Assembly: GCA_030066755.1 (NCBI GenBank)
Contig: JASJAX010000044.1
Span: 1-45,979 of the forward strand
Origin: Acidimicrobiia bacterium
Lineage (GTDB): Bacteria > Actinomycetota > Acidimicrobiia > Spongiisociales > UBA5794
Reading direction: 5' to 3'
DNA length: 45,979 bases
Part shown: positions 16,380 to 24,956 of the stretch, one piece after another
How the letters are laid out: the number at the start of each line of letters is the position of its first letter
How positions within the stretch are numbered: position 1 is the first letter of the stretch
Translations under genes and position numbers: made by a program
Notes under the pieces: model-generated
The model's input: only the letters and a program-made list of their open reading frames with translations
The model's database searches: none
What the model was told of the DNA's origin: nothing

Positions 16380-18332
16380 TCACGCCAGCCAGTCTGCCAC
16401 CCGATCGGCGACGGCCGAAGGAGTGAACCCGTATTGCTCTGCGAGGACCTCAGCCGGGGCGGATGCCCCGAAATGGTCGATGCCGATTGCAAGACCACCA
16501 TCACCGATGAGATCACCCCACCCGGCAGTGACCCCCGCCTCGAGCGACACTCGAGGCACCCCGCCGAGCACTTCAGCGCGATGATCGGCACTCTGTTCGG
16601 CGAACGCTTCGACACAGGGCATCGAGACGACTCTGGCGGAGATACCGCGCTCGGCGAGCAGGCCGGCGGCGGCGCGGGCCAACCACAGCTCCGACCCCGT
16701 TGCGATCAGGGTCACGTCCGAACCTTCGCTCACGACATAGCCGCCCAGAGCCACGGCGGCCGGTTCGGTGTCGACATCGGGAATCGGCAGGTTCTGACGC
16801 GTCAGGATGAGGGCACTCGGACCTTCGACTCGGTTGATCGCCGCCTCCCACGCACCCGCCGTCTCTGCCGGTGATCCGGGCCGGAACACCCATAGATTCG
16901 GGATCGTTCGCAGGGCCGCAACGTGCTCCACCGGCTGATGGGTCGGCCCGTCCTCTCCGAGGAACACCGAGTCGTGGGTCCACACCCAGATGCTCGGCAC
17001 GCCCATCAGCGCGCCCAGCCGGACTGCGCCACGCATGTAGTCCGAGAACTGGAGGAACGTCGAGCCGAACGCCCGGAGTCCGCCGTGGAGGTTGACACCG
17101 TTGACGATCGCTCCCATGGCGTGCTCGCGCACCCCGTAGCGGATGTTGGCGCCCGCCCGAGCATCGGGTCCGAACGCATCGGCTCCCTTGATCGGAGATT
17201 TGGTCGATCCGGCCAAATCAGCGTCGCCGGTGAGGACGTCGGGCCTGCGGGTTGCGAGCTCCTGGATGACCTCGCCCGACAGGCTCCGTGTTGCGGCACT
17301 GCTCCCGGCGTCGTGCGCCGGTTTCGTGAGTTGCACCGGGGACGGCTCGGTCAGCTCCTTCCACAGCTCCGCCAGATCGTTGTTGGCAGCAAACACCTCG
17401 GCCGTGCGGTTGCGCCACTCGGCATGGGCCGTTCGGCCCCGATCCATGGCGGCACGGAAGAACGAGTACACCTCATCGGGCACCTCGAACGGTGGCAAGT
17501 CCCATTCCATGCCGGCCTTCACCAGGGCGATCTCGTCGTCACCGAGCGGCGAGCCGTGGGCGGACGCCGTGTCTTGCTTGTTCGGGCTCCCATATCCGAT
17601 GTGGGTCTTGGCGGAGATCAGCGTCGGCCGTTCCGTCTCGGAATGAGCCGCCTCGATCGCTTCGGCGATCGCCGGACGGTCGTGGCCGTCGACCGTGATG
17701 GTGTGCCAGCCGTAGGCATCGAACCGTTTCGGGACATCCTCCAGGAACGTCCACGAGGTCGGCCCTTCGAGGGTGATCGCGTTGTCATCGAACAATGCGA
17801 TGAGCTTTCCGAGCCCCCAATGACCGGCGAGGGACGCTGCCTCCGACGCCACTCCTTCCATGAGGTCCCCGTCGGAGCAGAAGACGTACGTGTGGTGGTC
17901 GACCACCTCGGCACCCAGCCGGGCCCGAAGGTTGGACTCGGCGACGGCCATGCCGACCGCAGTCGAGAACCCCTGACCGAGGGGACCGGTCGTCATCTCG
18001 ATCCCGAGGTGACGCTCGAGCTCCGGGTGGCCGGCGGTCACGTACCCCCACTGACGGAAGTTCGCAATGTCCTCCATTCTGAGCGGGAATCCGCTGAGGT
18101 GGAGCAGCGAGTAGAGCAACATCGATCCGTGACCGTTGGAGAGTACAAATCGATCACGATCGGCCCACTCCGGCGAATCCGGATCGACCGTCAGGAACTT
18201 CGTCCACAGGACGACACCGAGGTCGGCCATCCCCATCGGCATCCCGGGGTGGCCCGAGTTCGCTTTCTGGATCGCATCGATCGACAGCGCACGAATTGCG
18301 TCGACGGCCAATTGCTCGATGTCCCGGGACAT
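16380..18332 (-). CDS. tkt: transketolase
   Basis: Thiamine-diphosphate enzyme of 650 residues that moves two-carbon units between sugar phosphates in the pentose phosphate pathway. The N-terminal pyrophosphate domain has SGHPGMPMG and the ThDP motif beginning GDGDLMEGVASEAA (CSDGDLMEG), with FDDNAITLEG. The pyrimidine domain has RYGVREHAMGAIVNG with the catalytic Glu, and PTHQPVEH. The C-terminal domain includes VSMPCVEAF. Start ATG at 18332 has AGAGGAG 6 bases upstream. Full length, with no sign of damage. Confidence 0.96.
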   Translation of the reverse strand: MSRDIEQLAVDAIRALSIDAIQKANSGHPGMPMGMADLGVVLWTKFLTVDPDSPEWADRDRFVLSNGHGSMLLYSLLHLSGFPLRMEDIANFRQWGYVTAGHPELERHLGIEMTTGPLGQGFSTAVGMAVAESNLRARLGAEVVDHHTYVFCSDGDLMEGVASEAASLAGHWGLGKLIALFDDNAITLEGPTSWTFLEDVPKRFDAYGWHTITVDGHDRPAIAEAIEAAHSETERPTLISAKTHIGYGSPNKQDTASAHGSPLGDDEIALVKAGMEWDLPPFEVPDEVYSFFRAAMDRGRTAHAEWRNRTAEVFAANNDLAELWKELTEPSPVQLTKPAHDAGSSAATRSLSGEVIQELATRRPDVLTGDADLAGSTKSPIKGADAFGPDARAGANIRYGVREHAMGAIVNGVNLHGGLRAFGSTFLQFSDYMRGAVRLGALMGVPSIWVWTHDSVFLGEDGPTHQPVEHVAALRTIPNLWVFRPGSPAETAGAWEAAINRVEGPSALILTRQNLPIPDVDTEPAAVALGGYVVSEGSDVTLIATGSELWLARAAAGLLAERGISARVVSMPCVEAFAEQSADHRAEVLGGVPRVSLEAGVTAGWGDLIGDGGLAIGIDHFGASAPAEVLAEQYGFTPSAVADRVADWLA

Positions 18333-18468
18333 TGCCGCTCCTCTGAGGTCGGGGGGTCGCGCCAGGCTAGTGCGTGCGTTTCGGGGTCAATCGGCTCCGC
18401 AACACCGGGCAACGGACGAGCGACGGGTGATGACGCCGCCATCGCCTGCTGGCCTCTCGCCCCCTGGT

Positions 18469-19194
18469 CTATTCGACGAGATCCGCTTCGGGCACGGTGT
18501 ACGACGGCATCACCAGGTGCTGCGCCCACGGTCCAGGATCGTCAGACCAGTTCATCGCTGCGATCTGCGCAGACGAGCGGCGGCCTCCCGTCGCACGGAA
18601 CAGCTCGAAGAGTGGTGCGGTGAGGACGATCTCCGCATCTCCCCTGCCGATCGGGTATGTGGTGTCGTGATCGGTGGGCCAGAGCAGCAGGTTCGGGAGT
18701 TGGCGTGCCGCACCGATGAAGCGCAGCAAGCCGACGTGAGAACGCATCGCAATCCGCACCGCAAGGCTGTCGCGGGCGCCCGGGACGGCGACGGCGCTGC
18801 GGATGTCGTGCTCGTGCAGCGCGAGATCCGTGACGATGATGTCGGGCCATGCGATGGCCGGCACCGGCCCGAATGCCGTGATCAACGGCTCGGGCAAGCC
18901 GGTCGATGCAGGATCCCGAAGCAGCGACTCGAGCTCGTCGCCGTGATGCGCCCACTCGGCGGCCAGACTGCCCGGACTTCGATCGACTCGAGCGGCGACC
19001 TGAGCGGCCGTCCATTCTTCCGAGGCATACCCGTCGAGATTGCCGCCGACCCAGTCACCCGCGAGCCCGGCGAGGTGCGCTACAACGTCGCGAACCTTCC
19101 ACCCGGGCGTCGCCGGGACGACTGCGTCGGGGTCCTTGGCCAGCAGATCGGTGATCCGGCGGCGGGCGTCTTGATAGGCAGCGACGTGATCCAT
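18469..19194 (-). CDS. maleylpyruvate isomerase (MDMPI/DinB-fold) family protein
   Basis: Protein of 241 residues of the actinobacterial TIGR03083-like family. The N-terminal helical-bundle domain contains TPGWKVRDVVAHLAGLAGDW, the family signature with a metal-ligand histidine. Later LALHEHDIRSA supplies the other likely ligands, and the C-terminal part (about 160-241) matches the small SCP2-like domain common in the family. Members use metal and a thiol such as mycothiol in isomerase or transferase reactions; the substrate here is unknown. Divergent from the 2H phosphoesterase at 19239, with only 44 bases between the starts. Confidence 0.82.
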   Translation of the reverse strand: MDHVAAYQDARRRITDLLAKDPDAVVPATPGWKVRDVVAHLAGLAGDWVGGNLDGYASEEWTAAQVAARVDRSPGSLAAEWAHHGDELESLLRDPASTGLPEPLITAFGPVPAIAWPDIIVTDLALHEHDIRSAVAVPGARDSLAVRIAMRSHVGLLRFIGAARQLPNLLLWPTDHDTTYPIGRGDAEIVLTAPLFELFRATGGRRSSAQIAAMNWSDDPGPWAQHLVMPSYTVPEADLVE

Positions 19195-19238
19195 GCTGTC
19201 ATGATGGTCGATCGCCGCTCCCTGCGTAGGGTGGACGA

Positions 19239-19793
19239 ATGCAGACTGCGCCGACCGAGACGGGGCTCGTCATTCCGGTTCCGGAGATCGACGACTTCGT
19301 ACAACGGTGGCGACCGTTCGATGCCGTCCCGCTGGTGGGCGTGCCCGCACATGTCACGATCCTGTATCCATGGGTCCCGCCGCCGGTCCCGGATACCGAC
19401 CTTGCGGCTCTCAGTGCCCTCGTGGGCAACTTCGAGCCGTTCGACTTCGAGCTCACCGAAGTGCGCTGGTTTGGAACGGACGTGGTGTACGTCGCTCCCG
19501 ATCCAGCTGAGCCGTTCGCCGCATTGACCCGTGCCGTCACGGCGAGGTGGCCCGAGCACCCCCCTTACGAGGGCGAAATCGATGATCCGCTCCCCCACGT
19601 CACCCTCGTCCACGGTGGCCCGATCGAGGCCATGACGCGGGCCGGCGAAGAGGCGGCTGCGCTGCTGCCCATCCGCTGCCGAGCCGAGGAGCTCTGGCTC
19701 ATGGTCGGGGGCCGGGACCCAGCCGTCTGGTCGATCGACCGCCGCTACCGCTTGAGAGGACGCCGTCCGGACAGCTCGGCAACGATGGCGTAG
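19239..19793 (+). CDS. 2H phosphoesterase / 2'-5' RNA ligase family protein
   Basis: Protein of 184 residues with the two His-x-Thr motifs that define the 2H superfamily: HVTILYP near residue 39 and HVTLVHGG near residue 119. Each pair of His and Thr acts on a phosphate in RNA ligases and cyclic phosphodiesterases. Length is usual for the family. Substrate cannot be told from sequence; 2',3'-cyclic nucleotides or RNA ends are family-level possibilities. An 8-base inverted repeat follows at 19820-19844. Confidence 0.82.
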   Translation: MQTAPTETGLVIPVPEIDDFVQRWRPFDAVPLVGVPAHVTILYPWVPPPVPDTDLAALSALVGNFEPFDFELTEVRWFGTDVVYVAPDPAEPFAALTRAVTARWPEHPPYEGEIDDPLPHVTLVHGGPIEAMTRAGEEAAALLPIRCRAEELWLMVGGRDPAVWSIDRRYRLRGRRPDSSATMA

Positions 19794-19819
19794 CGCGCAT
19801 CCTCGGCTGATTTCTCTTC

Positions 19820-19844
19820 CCCACCGCCCAGCGTGTGCGGTGGG
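19820..19844 (+). terminator. hairpin after 2H phosphoesterase gene
   Basis: CCCACCGC (19820-19827) pairs perfectly with GCGGTGGG (19837-19844) around a 9-base loop, 26 bases after the stop at 19793. No T-run follows, so termination is only likely. The remaining spacer to 20010 probably holds the promoter of the MMPL gene. Confidence 0.4.
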
Positions 19845-20010
19845 TGGTCGCTCGGCCGCCCCATGGAAACCCTGAGACCGTCCCTGAGACGTCAGGGGTA
19901 CCGGCGGGCCATACCCGATTCCGGCCGGCAGGACGGTGTCGCACGATGCCACCAAGCCCCACGGGAGCAACGAGACCGCTCCCGTGATGACACCGGAAGG
20001 CAGCGGAGCC

Positions 20011-22710
20011 ATGAACCACCAAGCCACCACCTACCGCATCTTCGACTGGGTCAACCGACACGCCCGCATCGTGCTCGTCGCGGCGCTCCTCGGTGCGCTG
20101 ACCCTCGGCGCCGTCGGCCCAATGATCGCCGACACCGACGAGCCCTCGTTCGATCCGTCCGGCGAGGTCTTCGACACCTACGCCGCCGCCAGCGAGACCT
20201 TGAAGTCCGAATCGACGATCGCCGGAGAGGCATTCTTGATCGAGTCCGCCGATGGCGGCGACGTCCTCACCGCCGCCGCCCTCTCCGAGTGGCTGGAAGC
20301 GTCGCAACGAGTGCGCACCGCTGATGCCGGCGCCCACCTCGTCGATCGACACGACCCGGACCTCGACGCCACGATCCCCGGCATCGTTTCGATCGCCGAC
20401 ATCGTCGACGCCGAGCTGACGAACGGTCTCGCCGATGCCACGGACGTCGAGGTGAAGCAGGTGCTGGCGCACGTCCTCGAGCCGCGGGCGCCGACATCGT
20501 CGTTCCGTGGCACGTTGTCCGAACAGGCGACATTCGCCAACGGAGTGTGGACGGCCCCGGCATTCACCGCACAGGTCGTCTACGACTGGTCGACCTTCGA
20601 GACTGAAGCCGCCGCCGAGCAGTGGCTGCGCGAGGTACAAGCCGAGGTCCAGCGAGACGCCGTAGCAACGGCACCGATCGGCATCGCCATCGACGACGAA
20701 CTCGCCTTCGAAGAGGCCACCACCGCCTCGGCGCCCTTCATCTTCATCGCCGTTGCACTCATCGTGCTGCTCATCGCCCTGGTTCACCGCAGCTACTGGT
20801 CGTCGACCGTCGTCGCCATCGGCCTCGGCGCCACGACACTCACCTACTACGGCGTGTCGGCGCTCATCGGCCTCAAGATGGGCTCGATGCTGCTGTCGTT
20901 CGTCGTTCCGATCGCCATGATCAGCTTCGGTGTCGACTTCTACATCCACGGTGTGGGTCGAGTACGCGAGAGCCAGGTCGACGATGGCCTCGACCACCAC
21001 CGCGCCTATCCGGCCGGGATGGCCTCGGTGTTCACGGCCATGTTCCTCGCCGCCGGATCATCGATCGCTGCGTTCCTCTCGAACGCAACATCCGGCACCG
21101 AGGCGATTGTCGAGTTCGGCGTTGGATCTGCGATCGCCATTGGCTCCGCCTATGTGTTCCTCGGACACATCGCCCCGCGTGCCCTCATGGCGCTCGAGGT
21201 ATTCGTCGGACCCAACCCGCACCTCTCGTGGTCGAAACCGGTGTATTGGGTGGGCCAGGCCGTGGCCGCAGTGATCGCCGGGCTCGCCGTTGCACTGGCG
21301 GCCGTCATGCCGGCAATGGGGACGGCCGCGGTTGCCCTGCTCGTCGTGATCCTCGCAGTTGGTCCCGCACTCCGGACCCGGCGCCGCAATCGGCGAGCGT
21401 CACACCGCGGGCGACCGACCCGGCCTGCGATCCGTGGCGCCGCGCACGGTCTGCGCCCGGTCGGCTCAGTCGTCGCTGGGCTTGCCCGCTACCGGGCCGT
21501 CACGCTTCCCATCGTCGTGGCGATCGGGGCCGTCGGCCTCGTCACCGCCCTCAACGTGCGGTCGGGCTTCGAGATCAACGACTTCCTGCCGTCGAATACC
21601 GACTTCGTGCAGTCGATCGAGAAGGCGACCACCCACTTCCCGTCGAGCGGTGAGGGGTCGAGCTTCATCTTCGTCGAAGGTGACCTGACTGATCCCAACG
21701 CCTTGGTGGCGCTCGACACTGCGGTTGCCGAACTGGACGCATCCGATGCCGCATTCGGTCGCGACCCGGATGGGGATCTGATCGTCGGACTCCACGCAGG
21801 AGACCTGGCCCGAATGACGATGGCATCGCCCGACGCGGTCGACGCCGTTGGCGCTGCAGGGACGGCCCTGACCGATCTGAACCGAGATGGGCTGCCGGAT
21901 TCGGCGGATCAGGTGCGAGCGGTCTACGACTACATCGGCCTGAACGGCGTGCCGACGCCCGATGGCGACGTGGCAATCTCGCCCATGGACCTCCCGAGCA
22001 TTCTGGCCGACGAAGGCACGACCCAGGCGACGCTCATCCGAATTCAGGTCGGGAGCTTCACCGACGGGGCCATCATCGAACCGGTGTGGGAAGCAATGAA
22101 CGCATCGGCCGCGAACCTCGAGGATGCAGCCGACGTGGCCGCCGCACCATCCGGTGACGTACTCACCTCGTTCGAGAGCCTCGAGGCGTTCACCGGCTCG
22201 ATGGTCGTCTCCGTCCCCTTGGCGTTGGCGTTGACCTTCCTGCTCGCCGCCGTCGTTCTCCGGTCCTTCCGATACGCCTTTGCCGCCATCGTGCCCATCG
22301 GCTTCGTCCTGATCGGTATCTACGCCTTCATGTACACCGCGGGGTACACGATCAACGTCGTGACGGCCACCATCGCAGCGATCGCAGTCGGCGTGGGCAT
22401 CGACTTCTCGACCCACTTCACGGCGCGGTACCGAGAGGAACTGAACGGCCACGGGCATCGCCTGAGCGCGCTGCGGAGGGCCGGCGAAGGGACCGGTGGA
22501 GCGTTGGTGCTGTCGGCCATGACGTCCATCCTCGGGTTTGCGGTGATGGCGCTGGCTCCGACGCCGATCTTCTCCACGTTCGGTGCGTTGACTGCGGTCA
22601 TGATCGGCTTGTCCCTGATCGTGTCGCTGGTCGTCCTGCCGAGCGTGCTCATGCTCGTCACGCCGAGGCGGGTCGAGCAGACTCGGCTCCGCCCGGCGTA
22701 CGCCACGTGA
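20011..22710 (+). CDS. MMPL/RND family exporter
   Basis: Membrane protein of 899 residues with two homologous halves, as in the RND/MMPL/patched-like superfamily that uses ion gradients to move lipids or other hydrophobic compounds. Each half has one membrane helix, a large outside domain and a bundle of helices. The key acidic segments are FGVDFYIHGVGRVRE in the first half and GVGIDFSTHFTARYREE in the second. An Arg-rich linker with two extra hydrophobic stretches (about 410-480) joins the halves. The ATG at 20011 is chosen for GGAAGG and GGAG upstream; in-frame codons at 19987 (ATG) and 19936 (GTG) are alternatives. A strong terminator follows, so it is a single-gene unit. Confidence 0.9.
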   Translation: MNHQATTYRIFDWVNRHARIVLVAALLGALTLGAVGPMIADTDEPSFDPSGEVFDTYAAASETLKSESTIAGEAFLIESADGGDVLTAAALSEWLEASQRVRTADAGAHLVDRHDPDLDATIPGIVSIADIVDAELTNGLADATDVEVKQVLAHVLEPRAPTSSFRGTLSEQATFANGVWTAPAFTAQVVYDWSTFETEAAAEQWLREVQAEVQRDAVATAPIGIAIDDELAFEEATTASAPFIFIAVALIVLLIALVHRSYWSSTVVAIGLGATTLTYYGVSALIGLKMGSMLLSFVVPIAMISFGVDFYIHGVGRVRESQVDDGLDHHRAYPAGMASVFTAMFLAAGSSIAAFLSNATSGTEAIVEFGVGSAIAIGSAYVFLGHIAPRALMALEVFVGPNPHLSWSKPVYWVGQAVAAVIAGLAVALAAVMPAMGTAAVALLVVILAVGPALRTRRRNRRASHRGRPTRPAIRGAAHGLRPVGSVVAGLARYRAVTLPIVVAIGAVGLVTALNVRSGFEINDFLPSNTDFVQSIEKATTHFPSSGEGSSFIFVEGDLTDPNALVALDTAVAELDASDAAFGRDPDGDLIVGLHAGDLARMTMASPDAVDAVGAAGTALTDLNRDGLPDSADQVRAVYDYIGLNGVPTPDGDVAISPMDLPSILADEGTTQATLIRIQVGSFTDGAIIEPVWEAMNASAANLEDAADVAAAPSGDVLTSFESLEAFTGSMVVSVPLALALTFLLAAVVLRSFRYAFAAIVPIGFVLIGIYAFMYTAGYTINVVTATIAAIAVGVGIDFSTHFTARYREELNGHGHRLSALRRAGEGTGGALVLSAMTSILGFAVMALAPTPIFSTFGALTAVMIGLSLIVSLVVLPSVLMLVTPRRVEQTRLRPAYAT

Positions 22711-22728
22711 ATCACCGGCGTCGTTTGG

Positions 22729-22764
22729 AAAGCGGAGGGCCCGCACCGGCGGGCCCTCCGCTTT
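22729..22764. terminator. strong intrinsic terminator after MMPL gene
   Basis: Perfect 16-base arms, AAAGCGGAGGGCCCGC (22729-22744) and its complement (22749-22764), close a 4-base loop ACCG. The arms end in AAA and TTT. It lies 18 bases after the MMPL stop and separates it from the response regulator at 22810. Confidence 0.88.
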
Positions 22765-22809
22765 GGCGAATCAACGGCATGACCCGGATGTACGGCCATA
22801 CTTGAACCA

Positions 22810-23487
22810 ATGGACGCCCGAATCCTCCTCGTCGAGGACGACGCTTCGATTCGAGAGATCACCAAGCTGGGGCTCGAGGCCGCCGGCTTCACCGTCGAGA
22901 CGGCGGCAGACGGCGACGACGGACTGAACCGGTTCCGGCACAGCCGTCCTGATCTCGTGCTACTCGACGTCATGCTCCCCAAGCGAGACGGATTCGAGGT
23001 CTGTCGAGCAATCCGCGCCGAGTCGGCCGTGCCGGTCGTCATGCTGACCGCGAGGACCGACACGGTGGACGTCGTGGTCGGGCTCGAATCCGGCGCGGAC
23101 GACTACGTGACCAAGCCATTCGAGATGCCCGTGCTGGTCGCCCGGCTCAGGGCCGCCCTGCGCAGGGCCCGCCACGACGAGCAGAGTGAGACGGTGACCC
23201 TCGGCGACGTCACCGTTGACGTACTCGGACATCGGGCAACTCGCGACGGTGAGGACCTCCAGCTCACCCCGACGGAGTTCCGGCTCCTCGTCGAGCTCGC
23301 CCAACGCCCGGGACAGGTGTTCACCCGCGAACTGCTGCTCGAACAGGTCTGGGGATACGGCTATCTCGGCGACTCCCGACTCGTCGACGTCGCCGTGCAG
23401 CGACTGCGCGCCAAGGTCGAGCCCGACCCGTCGTCGCCGGCGCTCATCGAAACGGTACGGGGCGTCGGCTATCGGGCCCGCCGCTGA
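22810..23487 (+). CDS. OmpR-family response regulator (MtrA-like)
   Basis: Protein of 225 residues. The receiver domain (1-118) has acidic pocket EDD at 9-11, phospho-acceptor Asp53 in LLDVMLPKRDG, the switch Thr in MLTAR and the Lys in TKPFE. The winged-helix DNA-binding domain (130-225) shows LTPTEFRLLVELA, VWGYGYLGDSRLVDV and IETVRGVGYR. It is the first gene of a three-gene unit with a histidine kinase (start 2 bases after the stop) and a GerMN lipoprotein. The same order is found for MtrA-MtrB-LpqB, which controls cell-wall and division genes in actinobacteria. Orthology is likely, not proven. Confidence 0.93.
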   Translation: MDARILLVEDDASIREITKLGLEAAGFTVETAADGDDGLNRFRHSRPDLVLLDVMLPKRDGFEVCRAIRAESAVPVVMLTARTDTVDVVVGLESGADDYVTKPFEMPVLVARLRAALRRARHDEQSETVTLGDVTVDVLGHRATRDGEDLQLTPTEFRLLVELAQRPGQVFTRELLLEQVWGYGYLGDSRLVDVAVQRLRAKVEPDPSSPALIETVRGVGYRARR

Positions 23488-23489
23488 CC

Positions 23490-24956
23490 GTGTTCCGGAG
23501 CTTCCGCACCCGGCTGGCCTTCACGATCGTGCTGCTCGTCGGCACGACCGTGGTCCTCGTCGGCGTGTTGGCCTACGCCCTCGTCGAACGATCGTTGCGC
23601 AATCAGCTCGCCACCGACGCCGTCGAGCAAGCGGAGTTCAACATCGGAGTCCTGGCATCGAGCGATGTCCTGCCGGCCGGCGCCGGGCGGTTCGAGTTCG
23701 AACAGTCCGGCCTCGCCGATCGGTTCGCGTTGCGGGGCAGCGATGGGGTCTACGTCGAATTCGGCGGCGGGTCCGATTCGTTTGCGTCCGAACTGACGCT
23801 CATCGACGTCGGGGAACGCCTCCCCCAAGATCTCCGATCGCTCGTTGCGACCGGTCGCCTCGGCTACGCGTACAGCGAGGTCGGCGATGAGCCCTTCCTG
23901 GTCGTCGGCGGCCGGCGACCAGGCGGACCCGACTTCTACTTCTTCACGGCGGCACAGGACGTCGAGGACGCGCTCAGCCGACTCCAGCAATTCCTCACCA
24001 TCGCCGGTGTTGCCGTTGTCGTCCTCGCCGCGCTCGTCGCTGGACTGATTTCGCGCCGCGTGCTCCGACCGGTCCGGACCGCGAGCACCGCCGCCGGCGC
24101 AATGGCCGGCGGCGACCTGTCGGTGCGACTCCCGGCGGACTCCGACGACGAGTTCGGCCGGTGGGCGGAGTCGTTCAACTTGATGGCGGCATCGCTCGAG
24201 GACAAGGTCGCCCAACTCCAAGCGGCCCACGAACGGGAGCGACGCTTCGTCGCCGACGTGTCCCACGAACTGCGCACACCACTCACTGCGCTCGTCGCCG
24301 AAGCCGACATGGCGGGCCAGTTCCTCGCAACCATGCCCGAGAACGCTGCACGGGTCGGCACGATGCTCCGCCGCGACATCGATCGGCTCCGCCGTCTCGT
24401 CGAAGACCTGCTCGAGGTCTCCCGGTTGGACGCTCCTACTGAGTCGGCCGGGCTCGATACGTTCGACCTGACGCCATTCCTCGCCGCCGTCATCGTGGAT
24501 CGGTTGCCCCACGCCCAGCTGGTCGGAGCCGAAGCTCGGATCCGGGCCGATCGGCGAGGGCTGGAACGGATTATCGGGAACTTGTTGGACAACGCCGACA
24601 ACCATGCGCCGAACGCCGACGTGAACGTCACGACCGAGGTAGTCGGGGACCGACTCACCATCGTCGTCGCCGACGACGGGCCGGGTGTACCCGCAGAGGA
24701 CCTCGACCGCATCTTCGAGCGCTTCGCCACCATGGACTCAGCCCGCGGCGGCGGGAGCGGACTCGGTTTGGCCATAGCTCGCCAACATGCCCGGCGGATG
24801 GGTGGCGACCTGTTGGCACGGGCGAACTCACCATCGGGCGTGGCGTTCGAGCTTCGACTACCTGTGACGGTCTTGTTACACGGCCGTGATGGTCATGAGA
24901 TCCACACATCCGATCCTGAGGGTGACACCACGCCCACAACAGGGAGATCGACATGA
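23490..24956 (+). CDS. sensor histidine kinase (MtrB-like)
   Basis: Membrane kinase of 488 residues. TM1 is about 9-32 and TM2 about 168-187, with an outside sensor domain of about 135 residues between them. A HAMP domain (188-240) leads to the HisKA domain with phospho-acceptor His259 in FVADVSHELRTPL. The ATPase part has N-box NLLDNADNHAP, G1 VADDGPGVP, F-box FERF and G2 GGGSGLGLAIA. GTG at 23490 is two bases after the regulator stop. Its own stop overlaps the start of the lipoprotein gene by ATGA, so all three products are made together. Confidence 0.93.
   Translation: MFRSFRTRLAFTIVLLVGTTVVLVGVLAYALVERSLRNQLATDAVEQAEFNIGVLASSDVLPAGAGRFEFEQSGLADRFALRGSDGVYVEFGGGSDSFASELTLIDVGERLPQDLRSLVATGRLGYAYSEVGDEPFLVVGGRRPGGPDFYFFTAAQDVEDALSRLQQFLTIAGVAVVVLAALVAGLISRRVLRPVRTASTAAGAMAGGDLSVRLPADSDDEFGRWAESFNLMAASLEDKVAQLQAAHERERRFVADVSHELRTPLTALVAEADMAGQFLATMPENAARVGTMLRRDIDRLRRLVEDLLEVSRLDAPTESAGLDTFDLTPFLAAVIVDRLPHAQLVGAEARIRADRRGLERIIGNLLDNADNHAPNADVNVTTEVVGDRLTIVVADDGPGVPAEDLDRIFERFATMDSARGGGSGLGLAIARQHARRMGGDLLARANSPSGVAFELRLPVTVLLHGRDGHEIHTSDPEGDTTPTTGRST

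Noticed and set aside
16923-18623. 566-codon open frame on the plus strand over transketolase
   Set aside because: Antisense shadow of a GC-rich gene; no family-like sequence, and the transketolase motifs are complete.
22438-22810. Terminator at 22729-22764 as a repeat element
   Set aside because: Perfect 16-base arms with A/T ends 18 bases after a stop fit an intrinsic terminator better than a dispersed repeat.
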